Of a DNA stretch of 62,722 bases, positions 33,338 through 43,472 are shown in pieces. The notes beneath the pieces were generated by a model. That model searched no databases. It saw only the letters and a program-made list of their open reading frames with translations, and was not told the origin of the DNA. The stretch is from Paradesulfitobacterium ferrireducens. GTDB taxonomy: Bacteria; Bacillota; Desulfitobacteriia; Desulfitobacteriales; Desulfitobacteriaceae. The position numbers and the translations under genes were made by a program. Each line of letters begins with the position of its first letter. The stretch's first letter is position 1. The stretch is from the NCBI RefSeq assembly GCF_017310645.1, contig NZ_JAFLRH010000021.1, positions 1 through 62,722 of the forward strand, written 5' to 3'.

Positions 33338-33364
33338 CATCAGTGGTGCCGCATAGCGGCATGG
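33338..33364 (+). repeat. 27-bp hairpin repeat, copy 2 of 2
   Basis: It contains TGCCGC and GCGGCA around ATA and matches the reverse complement of 28191-28217. Here it lies 3 bases right of a structured element; there it lies 2 bases left of one. Confidence 0.7.
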
Positions 33365-33365
33365 G

Positions 33366-33391
33366 AGTCTGACTCCTGAATTCTGACTACT
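33366..33391. repeat. Heptamer tandem repeat locus
   Basis: CTGACTCCTGAATTCTGACT is the reverse-oriented form of the heptamer repeats and abuts the gltD stop codon. Confidence 0.75.
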
Positions 33392-34876
33392 TTACTTGAT
33401 CACGCTTCTCCCCATCAGATATTGATCCACTGCCCGGGCAGCAAGCTTTCCTTCTTGGAGAGCCCAGACAATGAGACTCTGGCCCCTCCTCATGTCCCCG
33501 GCGGCAAAGACTTTCTCTACATTGGTCTCGAAGACTCCGTATTCCGCTTTGACATTGCTGCGGAAATCCCGTTCCAGCTTCAGCTCGTTCGGTATCGTAT
33601 CTTCCGGGCCCACAAATCCCATGGCCAGAAGCACCAAATCAGCCTGCCATACTTTTTCAGTGCCTGGGACCTCCTGAGGGACCATTCGGCCTGAGGGGTC
33701 CTTACCCCAGGTAATTTCGACGGTGTGAACTTCCTTCACTTCACCCTTTTCGTTGCCCACAATCCGTTTGGTGGAGATCAGATAATGGCGCGGGTCATCT
33801 CCGAAACGCTGGATAGCCTCTTCCTGGCCGTAGTCCACTTTCAGCTTCTTGGGCCACTCCGGCCATGGATTCGTGCTTTCGTCTCTCTTAACAGGGGGTT
33901 CAGGCAGGATCTCAAACTGATAAACACTCTCGCAGCCATGCCTGAGTGCAGTCGCGACGCAGTCCGTTCCGGTATCTCCCCCCCCAATGATAATGACATT
34001 TTGGCCCTTGGCGCTAATGAAGCTGCCATCTTCCAGATTAGAATCCAGGAGGCTTTTGGTATTGGCCTTGAGGAAATTAACAGCCAAGTGAACCCCCTTG
34101 AGATCCTTTCCTTCAACTTCAAGCCCCCGGGCTTTGGTCGCTCCTGTGCAGAGTACCACCGCATCATAGGTTTCTATTAGTTCTTGAGCCGGAATGTCTT
34201 TACCTACTTCAGTGTTGAGCACGAATTGAATTCCGGATTCCCTCAAGAGCTCAAGCCGTCTTTCAACAATGCGTTTATCAAGCTTCATGTTCGGAATCCC
34301 GTACATCATCAGCCCGCCGGCTCTGTCCTCCCGCTCATAGACTGTGACACGATGCCCGACCGCATTCAGATAATAAGCTGCCGACAATCCGGATGGTCCG
34401 GAACCAACGACCGCAACTTTCTTTCCGGTATCTTGGGCTAGTCTGGGTTTTACCCAACCTTCCGCAAAAGCTTTCTCGATAATTGCGTATTCAATCCCGT
34501 TGATCGCAACCGGCTTCATGATATACCCTTCCGTGCAGGCGCCCTCACAGGGCGCAGGGCATACTCTTCCAGTGAATTCCGGAAAAGGATTGTTTCGTAC
34601 CAGCCTTCTATAAGCTTCTTCCCATTGCCCCCGGTAAACGAGCTCATTCCACTCCGGTATCAGGTTATGCACCGGGCATCCCGAGGCCATACCATTCAAT
34701 AGGACTCCGCCGTGGCAGAAAGGAATGCCGCAGCTCATGCATCTGGCACCCTGGGTTTGTACAACCTCAGGTTCCTGAGGAACTCTTAGTTCCAGCCAAT
34801 CTTTTATTCGTTCTTGCGGAGGCCGCTTCTTCGGATCGATTCGTTGATACTCTAAAAATCCGGTCGTTTTTCCCAT
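33392..34876 (-). CDS. gltD: Glutamate synthase, small subunit
   Basis: A 494-residue NADPH-binding flavoprotein. The N-terminal part has iron-sulphur cysteines (CMSCGIPFCHGG near 47 and VCPAPCEGACTEGYI near 105). It is followed by an FAD motif (VAVVGSGPSGLSAAYYL near 148) and an NAD(P) motif (NVIIIGGGDTGTDCVATALR near 290). It supplies electrons to GltB. It follows gltB by 17 bases with GGGGGG ahead of ATG 34876. Confidence 0.95.
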   Translation of the reverse strand: MGKTTGFLEYQRIDPKKRPPQERIKDWLELRVPQEPEVVQTQGARCMSCGIPFCHGGVLLNGMASGCPVHNLIPEWNELVYRGQWEEAYRRLVRNNPFPEFTGRVCPAPCEGACTEGYIMKPVAINGIEYAIIEKAFAEGWVKPRLAQDTGKKVAVVGSGPSGLSAAYYLNAVGHRVTVYEREDRAGGLMMYGIPNMKLDKRIVERRLELLRESGIQFVLNTEVGKDIPAQELIETYDAVVLCTGATKARGLEVEGKDLKGVHLAVNFLKANTKSLLDSNLEDGSFISAKGQNVIIIGGGDTGTDCVATALRHGCESVYQFEILPEPPVKRDESTNPWPEWPKKLKVDYGQEEAIQRFGDDPRHYLISTKRIVGNEKGEVKEVHTVEITWGKDPSGRMVPQEVPGTEKVWQADLVLLAMGFVGPEDTIPNELKLERDFRSNVKAEYGVFETNVEKVFAAGDMRRGQSLIVWALQEGKLAARAVDQYLMGRSVIK

Positions 34877-34893
34877 TTCAGTCCCCCCTTGCC

Positions 34894-37800
34894 TTAAGCC
34901 TTGGCTGCCACTTTAAAGTTCTCTTCAAAAGCCGCCATTATCGCTTCTTCCCCGCTTAAGCCCGTCTGGTAAGCCTTATCGATATTTTCAAGCATTCGCT
35001 TGTAGTCTGTGGGTATCACTTTGGTGAATCTCAAAGCATACGCTTTCCAGTCATCGAGAATTTTTTTACCCAGGGGGCTGCCGGTATAGTGCACGTGTTT
35101 TTCAATCATGGCCCGGATTTCATTCATTTCTTCTTCTATTTCGATTTTCTCCAGGGACACCATGGACTGATTACAATAAATGTCGTTAAAATCGAGAACA
35201 TAGGCTATCCCGCCGGACATCCCGGCCGCAAAGTTTCTGCCGGTTCTGCCTAGGATCACCACTTTCCCTCCGGTCATATATTCACATCCATGGTCACCCA
35301 CACCTTCTACCACCGCTTTTAAGCCGCTGTTCCTAACGCAGAATCTCTCCCCGGCAATCCCGTTGATATAGGCTTCTCCGGAAGTCGCCCCGTAGAAGGC
35401 AACATTTCCGATTAGGATATTTTTTTCCGGCTCAAAGTCGGCTGATTTTGGAGGATACACAATCATTTTGCCGCCCGAGAGGCCTTTCCCTAAATAGTCG
35501 TTGGCATCACCTTCCAGTTCCAGTGACAATCCTTTGGGAATGAAGGCTCCAAAGCTCTGTCCCGCCGAACCGACAAAGGAAAGCCTGATTGTATCCTCAG
35601 GAAGTCCATTTTCTTCATAGCGCTTGGTAATTTCGCTGCCGACAATGGTTCCAACGACGCGGTTCACATTATTTATCTTGAGTTTGGCCCGGATCGGTTT
35701 CTGATGTTCCAGGGCAGGCTGGCAGATTCTGAGCAGTTTTTTCATATCCATGGATTCTTCCAGCCGGTGATTCTGGGCTTGGGTGTTGAAACGGCCAACA
35801 TCAGCTCCTGCGTATGGCTGATATAGAATCTGAGCGAGATCAAGCTGGGAGGCTTTCCAGTGCCTCACATTTTCCTTTGTTTTGAGCCGGTCAGTCCGTC
35901 CCACCATCTCATTGATCGTCCTAAAGCCGAGTTTAGCCATAATCTCGCGCATTTCCTGAGCAACAAAGCGCATGAAGTTTTCCACATGCTCGGGCTTGCC
36001 TGTGAAGTTTTTCCTTAAGGTTGCATCTTGAGTCGCAATTCCCACAGGACAGGTGTTAAGATTGCAAACCCTCATCATGACACATCCCATGGCAATCAGC
36101 GGAGTGGTGGCAAATCCGAACTCCTCAGCCCCCAGCATGGCGGCAATGACAACATCCCGGCCGGAAAGCAGCTTGCCGTCCGTTTCCAGAACCACCCGGT
36201 CTCTCAGCTTGTTCAGAACCAGGGTCTGATGCGTCTCAGCCAGACCCAGCTCCCATGGGAGACCTGTATTGCGGATGCTCGTTCTGGGCGAAGCCCCGGT
36301 TCCCCCATCATAGCCGCTGATGAGAATGACATCCGCCTTTCCTTTGGCTACCCCTGCCGCAACGGTTCCTACTCCAATTTCTGATACAAGCTTGACGCTG
36401 ATGCGCGCGTCCTTATTGGCATTTTTTAAGTCAAGAATCAGTTCGGCCAGATCTTCGATTGAATAGATATCATGGTGAGGCGGGGGGGAGATAAGCCCGA
36501 CACCGGGAGTTGAATGCCTGACTTTAGCGATTTCCGGGTAAACCTTGCGTCCCGGAAGCTGGCCCCCTTCCCCGGGTTTTGCTCCCTGAGCCATTTTAAT
36601 CTGAAGTTCCTGGGCATTCACCAGATAGTTGCTGGTTACTCCAAACCGTCCTGAAGCCACCTGTTTAATGGCACTGTTTTTCGAATCCCCATTGGTCATT
36701 ACCGTGAAGCGTTCGCTGTTTTCTCCCCCTTCACCCGTGTTGCTTTTTCCTCCCAGGCGATTCATAGCAATGGCAAGGCATTCATGAGCTTCCTTGCTGA
36801 TTGAACCGTAAGACATGGCTCCGGTCTTAAATCTTCTGACGATCGATTCCACCGGTTCCACTTCTTCAATCGGAATAGTGTCACCGGGATTCACCTTGAA
36901 ATCCAATAGGTGTCTTATAGTAACTATCTTTTCATCATTAATCTTTTGAGAATAGTTCTTATAGAGGGAGTAGTCCCCTTCCCTGCAGGCTCTCTGAAGA
37001 AGATAAATGGTTTCGGGATTGTAGAGGTGAATTTCTCCGTCATCTTTGTACTGGAAGTGACCGCCAACCTCCAAGGTATCTGCATAGGGCGAGCTTTCAG
37101 CATAGGCGCTTTCATGGCGCATCTGGTTTTCCAGCGCAATTTCTTCGAGCCCTATGCCGTCCAGCCGAGAAGGTGTGTGGGTGAAATACCTGTCGACAAG
37201 ATCTTTTCTCAGACCGATAGCTTCAAAGATTTGGGCTCCATGATAGCTCCTGATGGTCGAAATTCCCATTTTGGTTATGACTTTAAGAATCCCTTTCACC
37301 GAAGCCTTTATAAAGTTCTTTTGCCCTTCTTCATAACTGAGGCCGTCCAGTAAGCCTTTGGCAGCGAGATCCCGGATGGTTTCATAGGCCAAATACGGGT
37401 TTATAGCCGTGACTCCATAACCAATGAGCGTACAGAAATGATGAACTTCTCTCGGCTCCCCGGATTCCAGGACAATTCCCAAATTAGTCCTGATTTCCCG
37501 GCGAATCAGGTGGTGATGAAGCCCGGAGGAGGCCAAAAGGGCGGGTATTGCAGCCATTTCCTCATTGACACCCCGGTCTGAGAGGATGATGATGTTGGCT
37601 CCGTCCCGGATGGCTTTGTCCGCATCTCTGAAAACCCGCTCCAAAGCCCGCTCCAACGCTTTTACTCCTTCGGAAACTTTATAAAGCATGGAAATGGTAG
37701 CTGACTTTAGCTTGCCATGATTAAGATTCTTGATAATATTCAACTGTTCATCCGTTAGAATCGGATGTTCAAGAAACAAACTGGCTGAATCCTTCTGGTT

Positions 37801-39558
37801 GGGATCGAGCAAATTGCCCGTATCCCCTAAGAGCATACTGCTTGAGGTAATAATTTCTTCCCGAATTCCGTCAATCGGGGGATTGGTCACTTGGGCAAAG
37901 AGCTGCTTGAAATAAAGATACAACATCTGGGGCTTCTCCGATAAGACAGCCAAAGGAGAATCCATACCCATCGCACCCACTGGATCAGCTCCTTCAAGGG
38001 CCATGGGTTGAATCGTTTTGGTAATATCCTCAAACGTGTAGCCGAAAGCTTTCTGCTGCTGCAAAAGATCTTCTCTAACCTGTTCTACCCGAGGGATCTT
38101 TAACTGCTTCACTTTTTTAGTTTTCTCAAGTTCCTTGCTTTCATTAGCTTCTTTAGTTTCCTTGGATTCGTTGACTGGATGAACGCCCTTGACAGGCAAG
38201 TCACTGAGCTTGACAATATGCTTTTTATTCCAATCTTCGTAGGGATGCAGCATCGCTACACTTTTCTTAATTTCTTCGTCAGCAATAATTCTCTTGGCTT
38301 GGGTATCGATCAGAAGCATTTTCCCCGGTTCCAAGCGGCCTTTATACTTCACCTTTTCCGGCTTAATGTCAATAACCCCAACCTCTGAAGCTAAGACGAC
38401 CTTATTGTCTTTCGTTACATAATAACGAGAGGGTCGCAGCCCGTTTCTATCCAGCACGGCTCCGATGATTACACCATCCGTAAAGCCCATGGCCGCAGGG
38501 CCGTCCCAAGGCTCCATTAAGAAGTTGTTGAATTGATAAAACTCCTTCTTTTCCTTAGACATAAGCTCATTTTTTTCCCAGGGTTCAGGAATCATCATCA
38601 TGACAGCGTGGGGCAGTGATCTTCCGGTCAGGTGAAGAAATTCCAGGCTGTTATCGAACATGGCCGAGTCGCTGCCTGACTCGTCTATTATGGGGTAGAC
38701 TTTAGAAAGATCGTCAAACAACGGGGAATCAATGCATTTTTGTCTCGCCTTCATCCAGTTGACATTCCCGCGAATGGTATTAATTTCACCGTTGTGCACG
38801 ATATAGCGGTTGGGATGCGCTCTCTCCCAGCTGGGGAAAGTATTCGTACTGAACCTTGAATGCACCATCGCCAGAGCGGAGACAAAATCAAGGTCTGATA
38901 GGTCAAGATAAAAATTCCGCAGCTGCTCTGCTGTCAGCATCCCTTTATAGACAATAGTTTTGGAAGAAAGGCTCGGTACATAAAAGGTGCCGCCCTTGTC
39001 TTCGCACATCGGGACAATTATTTTTTCCGCTCTTTTTCTGATGGTATAAAGCTTTCTCTCAAAATCCATGGCATCGGAAATGCCGCTGCCCTTGCCAATA
39101 AAAACCTGGATGAATCGGGGCATGACGGCTTTTGCCCCTTCTCCGATAGTGGTCTTATCAATGGGAACTTCCCGCCAGCCCAGAATCTTTTGGCCTTCTT
39201 CCCGAACGATTGTTTCAAAGGTTTCTATCTGGGTTTTCCGGAAGTCATCATACCTGTGAGCAAAGATCATCCCGACGCCATAGCTGCCTTGTTCAGGCAG
39301 CTCGAATCCCAGGACATCACATTCCCTTTTGAAAAAATCATGCGGGATCTGAACCAGGATTCCGGCCCCGTCCCCTGTCTGCTCATCCGCTCCGCTTGCC
39401 CCCCTGTGGCTTAAATTCTCCAGGACGGTTAAGGCTTCATCTATAATTTCATGCGACTTTTCACCTTTGATATTCACTACAAATCCCATACCGCAGGCAT
39501 CATGTTCAAAGGCCGGATCGTAAAGGCCTTGTTTTTCCGGCAAACCGTAACCTTGCAT
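34894..39558 (-). CDS. gltB: Glutamate synthase, large subunit
   Basis: At 1554 residues it has the usual GltB length. A 21-residue propeptide precedes Cys22 ([10 protein letters not shown]), the glutaminase nucleophile. The FMN/synthase part has [10 protein letters not shown] near 1000, [14 protein letters not shown] near 1080 and the 3Fe-4S cysteines in [12 protein letters not shown] near 1170; the beta-helix glycine repeats close the protein. ATG 39558 follows GAGGGTGA; a TTG at 39576 has no site. An unusual Lys/Glu-rich insert (around [19 protein letters not shown]) lies near residues 458-485 in the linker before the central domain. ANTAR hairpins in the leader suggest nitrogen-dependent antitermination with glnA. 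Confidence 0.95.
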   Translation of the reverse strand: MQGYGLPEKQGLYDPAFEHDACGMGFVVNIKGEKSHEIIDEALTVLENLSHRGASGADEQTGDGAGILVQIPHDFFKRECDVLGFELPEQGSYGVGMIFAHRYDDFRKTQIETFETIVREEGQKILGWREVPIDKTTIGEGAKAVMPRFIQVFIGKGSGISDAMDFERKLYTIRKRAEKIIVPMCEDKGGTFYVPSLSSKTIVYKGMLTAEQLRNFYLDLSDLDFVSALAMVHSRFSTNTFPSWERAHPNRYIVHNGEINTIRGNVNWMKARQKCIDSPLFDDLSKVYPIIDESGSDSAMFDNSLEFLHLTGRSLPHAVMMMIPEPWEKNELMSKEKKEFYQFNNFLMEPWDGPAAMGFTDGVIIGAVLDRNGLRPSRYYVTKDNKVVLASEVGVIDIKPEKVKYKGRLEPGKMLLIDTQAKRIIADEEIKKSVAMLHPYEDWNKKHIVKLSDLPVKGVHPVNESKETKEANESKELEKTKKVKQLKIPRVEQVREDLLQQQKAFGYTFEDITKTIQPMALEGADPVGAMGMDSPLAVLSEKPQMLYLYFKQLFAQVTNPPIDGIREEIITSSSMLLGDTGNLLDPNQKDSASLFLEHPILTDEQLNIIKNLNHGKLKSATISMLYKVSEGVKALERALERVFRDADKAIRDGANIIILSDRGVNEEMAAIPALLASSGLHHHLIRREIRTNLGIVLESGEPREVHHFCTLIGYGVTAINPYLAYETIRDLAAKGLLDGLSYEEGQKNFIKASVKGILKVITKMGISTIRSYHGAQIFEAIGLRKDLVDRYFTHTPSRLDGIGLEEIALENQMRHESAYAESSPYADTLEVGGHFQYKDDGEIHLYNPETIYLLQRACREGDYSLYKNYSQKINDEKIVTIRHLLDFKVNPGDTIPIEEVEPVESIVRRFKTGAMSYGSISKEAHECLAIAMNRLGGKSNTGEGGENSERFTVMTNGDSKNSAIKQVASGRFGVTSNYLVNAQELQIKMAQGAKPGEGGQLPGRKVYPEIAKVRHSTPGVGLISPPPHHDIYSIEDLAELILDLKNANKDARISVKLVSEIGVGTVAAGVAKGKADVILISGYDGGTGASPRTSIRNTGLPWELGLAETHQTLVLNKLRDRVVLETDGKLLSGRDVVIAAMLGAEEFGFATTPLIAMGCVMMRVCNLNTCPVGIATQDATLRKNFTGKPEHVENFMRFVAQEMREIMAKLGFRTINEMVGRTDRLKTKENVRHWKASQLDLAQILYQPYAGADVGRFNTQAQNHRLEESMDMKKLLRICQPALEHQKPIRAKLKINNVNRVVGTIVGSEITKRYEENGLPEDTIRLSFVGSAGQSFGAFIPKGLSLELEGDANDYLGKGLSGGKMIVYPPKSADFEPEKNILIGNVAFYGATSGEAYINGIAGERFCVRNSGLKAVVEGVGDHGCEYMTGGKVVILGRTGRNFAAGMSGGIAYVLDFNDIYCNQSMVSLEKIEIEEEMNEIRAMIEKHVHYTGSPLGKKILDDWKAYALRFTKVIPTDYKRMLENIDKAYQTGLSGEEAIMAAFEENFKVAAKA

Positions 39559-39606
39559 TTCACTCACCCTCTTCAATATTAGTCAGAATTTGGTATTTAG
39601 CAAAAG

Positions 39607-39671
39607 AAAAAAGTGCTCCAAAAAGAATGTACTGCCTTTAAAGTACAAAAACTTTTTGAGCGCCTTTGCTC
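39607..39671 (-). promoter_or_regulatory. ANTAR antitermination leader of gltBD
   Basis: Minus-strand hairpin 1 is GAGC (39671-39668), hexaloop AAAGGC, GCTC (39661-39658). Hairpin 2 is TGTACT (39647-39642), a loop ending AAAGGC, AGTACA (39633-39628). The terminator uses the same GCTC plus AAAAAG (39661-39652) with CTTTTT (39625-39620) and GAGC (39618-39615), followed by TTTTTT. Hairpin 1 and the terminator therefore exclude each other, which is the expected antitermination switch. Confidence 0.8.
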
Positions 39672-39750
39672 TTCAATATTTAGTTCATTCTAAAGTTAAC
39701 AAAGACCATTAAAAAATTCAACTGTTTTAGCGAATGTATACAATATAAGC

Positions 39751-39781
39751 GAAAGAAGCAGGATTTTATCCTGCTTCTTTC
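39751..39781. terminator. Perfect hairpin between the SASP-like gene and gltB
   Basis: GAAAGAAGCAGGA (39751-39763) pairs with TCCTGCTTCTTTC (39769-39781) over a 5-nt loop. It lies about 97 bases after the SASP-like stop codon. A strong U-tract is missing on either side, so it may be a weak terminator. Confidence 0.5.
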
Positions 39782-39877
39782 ACATTGACTCCGTTTTTAC
39801 CGCAATTAGCTTATACAAGGCTTGGATGTTCCATTTCTTAAGGGTTAGTTTCCACATAGTTGACTGAAAATCTTTCC

Positions 39878-39997
39878 TTAAGTGTTCGGGAATTTCTTAT
39901 GCTTGCGGTTTGCAATCCCTATTTCCTGCGCCACTTCATACTTAAACTTCTCCAGTTCAGGTGTGAGCTTAACTTGCGTTTTGTTATTGTCAGCCAC
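39878..39997 (-). CDS. Short small acid-soluble spore protein-like gene (probably truncated)
   Basis: A 39-codon frame with a strong ribosome site (AGGAGG, 9 bases before GTG 39997). Residues 9-26 (VKLTPELEKFKYEVAQEI) match the first helix of alpha/beta-type SASPs, which coat spore DNA. The usual second half with the conserved GG.MV region is missing; the frame ends IANRKHKKFPNT. It is either a truncated gene or a short variant. Neighbouring gpr encodes the protease for such proteins, though it is 11 kb away. Confidence 0.6.
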   Translation of the reverse strand: MADNNKTQVKLTPELEKFKYEVAQEIGIANRKHKKFPNT

Positions 39998-40168
39998 GTG
40001 CTTACACCTCCTCTGTTTTTAGTTTTCCTTAATCGCTTTGTGTTGAGCGGGCGGGCCTTCATCGCCGCCCGTTTACGTTTTAGCTTGTATTTCTAAAGAT
40101 AGTATCAAACAAACAGCTCTTTTTATCCCCGCAAATAAATTCCACACTAGGAAAAGAATTTTATAAAT

Positions 40169-42547
40169 TTAATTGATCCCCGCTTTGCGCGGGTCGTGAA
40201 AACGCTCCATTTCCCGCCATACCTCAGGATAATTCTCAGGCTGGGCCAGTATTTTTTGGGCGGCCACATAAGCTTGTTCCACTAGCCTGCCATCATGCGC
40301 CAAATCCGCCAGCCTCAGTTCTGTAAGCCCGTGCTGTCTTGTACCTAAAAGTTCTCCAGGTCCGCGCAGTTTCAGGTCTTCTTCAGCGATTTTGAAACCG
40401 TCCTGGCTCTGGCACAGGATGTCTAAACGCTTGCTGCGGGGGGATTCCGTCATGAGAATACAATAGGACTGTTCCGAACCGCGCCCCACCCGGCCTCTGA
40501 GCTGGTGCAGCTGAGCGAGCCCAAAGCGTTCCGCCTGCTCAATCACCATCACGGTGGCATTGGGGACATTAACCCCTACCTCAATAACCGTGGTTGAGAC
40601 CAAAATGTTGATCTCTCCGGCCTGAAAAGCGCGCATTATCTCCTCCTTCTCAGAACCTTTCATGCGCCCGTGCAGAAGTTCGACCCGTCTGTCCGGAAAC
40701 TTGGCTTTCAGATCCTCGGATTGCTCCGTGGCTGAGACTAAATCGAGTGCTTCGGATTCCTCCACCAAAGGACAAACGACATAAACCTGACGCCCCCGCT
40801 CCAACTCCTGGGCTAAAAACCGCTCCATGCTGGGCCGTGACCGTTCCGAGAGCTTGCGGGTGATGATAGGCTTGCGTCCGGCGGGCATTTCATCCACCAC
40901 TGAAATCTGGAGATCGCCGTATAATGTTAAGGCCAAGGTCCGGGGAATGGGGGTAGCCGTCATAACCAAGACATGAGGATACGCCCCTTTCTCCTGGAGC
41001 TGGGAACGCTGGCGCACTCCAAAGCGGTGCTGCTCATCCGTGACAGCTAAGCCCAGAGCGTAAAATTTCACATTTTCTTGGATTAGGGCATGTGTTCCCA
41101 CTACAATTTGTGCCCGGCCCGAAGCGATTAACTCCAAATTTTCTTCCCGTTCCGCCCGGCTGTGGCTCCCGAGCAGGGAAACCACCGTGATTCCCAAGGG
41201 GGTAAACGCTTCCCTTAACGACTGATAATGCTGCCAAGCCAGTACTTCCGTAGGCGCCATCATGGCCCCCTGGTAGCCGCTGCCTGCGGCTTGGAGCAGG
41301 GCTGCCATCGCGACTACGGTCTTGCCGGAGCCAACATCTCCCTGCACCAGGCGGGTCATGCCCCGGGGCTGAGCCATGTCCCGGAAGATTTCTTCAAGCA
41401 CCCGCTCCTGGGCTTGGGTCAGTTTATAGGGAAGTCCGGCTCGGAACCGCTGCACCAACTCATTCCCGCCCGCCAGCACCGGGCTCTTGAATTCACGCGG
41501 TGTTTGGCGCAGGCGGGCTACCGCCAGCTGAAGAAAGAGAACTTCTTCCCAAACTAGGCGGTCACGCGCCTTGCCCAAAGAGGGAAAGCTTGAGGGAAAA
41601 TGCATTTCGCGGTAAGCTGCATCCCGGGCCATCCAGCTCCCCTTGAGCTCAGGCGGCAGGTATTCCGGGAAACAGTCTGTTACCTTTTCCAGCTGGCTCT
41701 GGATGAACTTGCGCAAGACTTTAGACGAAAGCTTGGCTGTTTCCGAATAGACCGGAAGGATCGCAGCCGGGCTTAAGCCCCCCTCCACCATCTCACTGTC
41801 GCTCACCAGAATCTCCGGAACTTTATAGTTCCAGCGCACTTTCCCGCTCACTGCCAAAGATGTGCCGACCGGGTACTGCTTTAAGATATACGCCTGATTA
41901 AACCAGACAGCATAAATCAATCTCCCCTCTTGTTCGAGGCTGAGCTTAATCACCTTGATTCTGCCCTGGCTGACCTGGGACGCCGTGACCGTACCGATAA
42001 CCGTGGCATAATCTCCGTCTTTTAGGTCTCCAATGCTTCTGGGTCTTCTGTCTTCATAGCGCCGTGGGAAATGAAGAAAGAGCTCCGGCAGGGTGTTGAT
42101 CCCGAGCTTGGCCAGTAGTTTCACTCTTTCCGGTCCTATCCCTTTGACATAGCGCAAACTGCTGTTGGCAGAGGCAGCCGGACGTTGGCCTCCTGCTGCG
42201 GAGCCTCTTATACTTTTAACTGAAGCAGATTCTGATAGAACCGGCTCAGGAGCAGGATTATCGGAAGAAGACGCTGATACAGGCGATGACTGTTCCCATA
42301 TTGCAATGTAAGAAACCAGCTCCCCGACCAGCGCCCGCCGGCTGCTGGGCCCTGAAGTCTGATACACTTCGGCAATCCGGCGCAGCGCCGACCAGTCTCC
42401 TTCCGGGGAGAGCCGTTCCAGCCTGGCCGCCAATCCCTGAAGGAATGATGAAAAACCTCCGAGGGCTCCGGAATTGGTAAACCCATGTCTTTCCTCAGCC
42501 CGCAGGGCTTTCTTTAAGTTATTGATAATTAATGTTTCCGCCTTCAT
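40169..42547 (-). CDS. recG: ATP-dependent DNA helicase RecG
   Basis: A 792-residue branch-migration helicase for stalled forks and Holliday junctions. After an N-terminal extension of about 110 residues that ends in a Ser/Ala/Pro-rich linker comes the wedge domain (YVKGIGPERVKLLAKLGI near 133), Walker A GDVGSGKTVVA near 404, DEQHRFGV near 500, TATPIPRTLALTLYG near 530 and the QLRGRVGRG motif near 680. The extension makes it longer than the Bacillus enzyme of about 680 residues. It lies behind sdaAA. Confidence 0.95.
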   Translation of the reverse strand: MKAETLIINNLKKALRAEERHGFTNSGALGGFSSFLQGLAARLERLSPEGDWSALRRIAEVYQTSGPSSRRALVGELVSYIAIWEQSSPVSASSSDNPAPEPVLSESASVKSIRGSAAGGQRPAASANSSLRYVKGIGPERVKLLAKLGINTLPELFLHFPRRYEDRRPRSIGDLKDGDYATVIGTVTASQVSQGRIKVIKLSLEQEGRLIYAVWFNQAYILKQYPVGTSLAVSGKVRWNYKVPEILVSDSEMVEGGLSPAAILPVYSETAKLSSKVLRKFIQSQLEKVTDCFPEYLPPELKGSWMARDAAYREMHFPSSFPSLGKARDRLVWEEVLFLQLAVARLRQTPREFKSPVLAGGNELVQRFRAGLPYKLTQAQERVLEEIFRDMAQPRGMTRLVQGDVGSGKTVVAMAALLQAAGSGYQGAMMAPTEVLAWQHYQSLREAFTPLGITVVSLLGSHSRAEREENLELIASGRAQIVVGTHALIQENVKFYALGLAVTDEQHRFGVRQRSQLQEKGAYPHVLVMTATPIPRTLALTLYGDLQISVVDEMPAGRKPIITRKLSERSRPSMERFLAQELERGRQVYVVCPLVEESEALDLVSATEQSEDLKAKFPDRRVELLHGRMKGSEKEEIMRAFQAGEINILVSTTVIEVGVNVPNATVMVIEQAERFGLAQLHQLRGRVGRGSEQSYCILMTESPRSKRLDILCQSQDGFKIAEEDLKLRGPGELLGTRQHGLTELRLADLAHDGRLVEQAYVAAQKILAQPENYPEVWREMERFHDPRKAGIN

Positions 42548-42597
42548 CAGAATCCCTCAAATCAACCAAAAAGAAAACTTTGCATTACCAGATGATG

Positions 42598-43461
42598 CTA
42601 CAGAAAATCCGCGTGAATCCTTCGGGCAGTCGGAGTAACGGCCAACCCTCCCTGGGCCGTTTCTCTTAAAGAACAGGGCATTTGCCGCCCGATCGCTTCC
42701 ATGGTGTCGATTACTTCATCAATCGGGATGGCGCTCCTGACTCCGGCCAGGGCCATTTCTGCCGCTGCCAGGGCCAGAGTGGCCCCGGTTGCATTGCGCT
42801 TCACGCACGGCACTTCCACCAGCCCGGCCACCGGGTCACATACCAGCCCGAGCATGGATTTGAGAGCAATAGCCGCTGCATGCGCACCCGCACGCGGAGT
42901 CCCTCCGGCCAGCTCCACGGCCATGGCAGCCGCCATGGCCGTAGCCGAACCGATTTCAGCCTGGCACCCGCCTTCCGCTCCGGAGACATTGGCCCGGTCG
43001 GCAATCACCATGCCCAGGCCCGCTGAAGTAAAAAGGGCGGTGATCACATCCTTTTCCGCAGCCTGGTATAATTCCTCAACCGTTAAAAGCACCGCTGGCA
43101 AGACCCCGCTCGAGCCTGCCGTAGGCGCAGCCACAATTTTACCCATGCTCGCATTGACCTCGGAGACTGACAGGGCGCGTGCAATCGCTTTGCTGACGGT
43201 TTCTCCCACCAAGCTTTCTCCCCTAAGGCGCCGGGCCTCAACCTTGGCTGCATCTCCTCCAATCAAGCCGGACAGGGACTTGCGCTCTCCGGTAAGACCG
43301 GATGCAACAGAGTCACGCATGACCTGAAGATTCTCACTCATACGCCTGCGCAATTGTGCTTCCGTTTGTTCTAACTGTTCCATTTGATCCAGAATGATGA
43401 TCTCGCCTACTTTGAGGTTTTTCTTTTCAGCCTGTACTACCAAGTCTTCATACGAAAGCAT
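42598..43461 (-). CDS. sdaAA: L-serine dehydratase, iron-sulphur-dependent, alpha subunit
   Basis: A 287-residue subunit of the 4Fe-4S enzyme that deaminates serine to pyruvate and ammonia. It has PTAGSSGVLPAVLL near 112, SGAEGGCQAEIGSATAMAAA near 160 and PCVKRNATGATLALAAAEMA near 220; the cysteines in these segments bind the cluster. It starts 11 bases after sdaAB, so the two form a unit. The ammonia released links it to the nitrogen genes only by chemistry, not by position. Confidence 0.94.
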   Translation of the reverse strand: MLSYEDLVVQAEKKNLKVGEIIILDQMEQLEQTEAQLRRRMSENLQVMRDSVASGLTGERKSLSGLIGGDAAKVEARRLRGESLVGETVSKAIARALSVSEVNASMGKIVAAPTAGSSGVLPAVLLTVEELYQAAEKDVITALFTSAGLGMVIADRANVSGAEGGCQAEIGSATAMAAAMAVELAGGTPRAGAHAAAIALKSMLGLVCDPVAGLVEVPCVKRNATGATLALAAAEMALAGVRSAIPIDEVIDTMEAIGRQMPCSLRETAQGGLAVTPTARRIHADFL

Positions 43462-43472
43462 GAGGATTCCCC

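Noticed and set aside
40048..40081. Plus-strand terminator (CGGGCGG/CCGCCCG, then TTTACGTTTT)
   Set aside because: No plus-strand gene precedes it, and on the minus strand there is no U-tract; its role is unclear.
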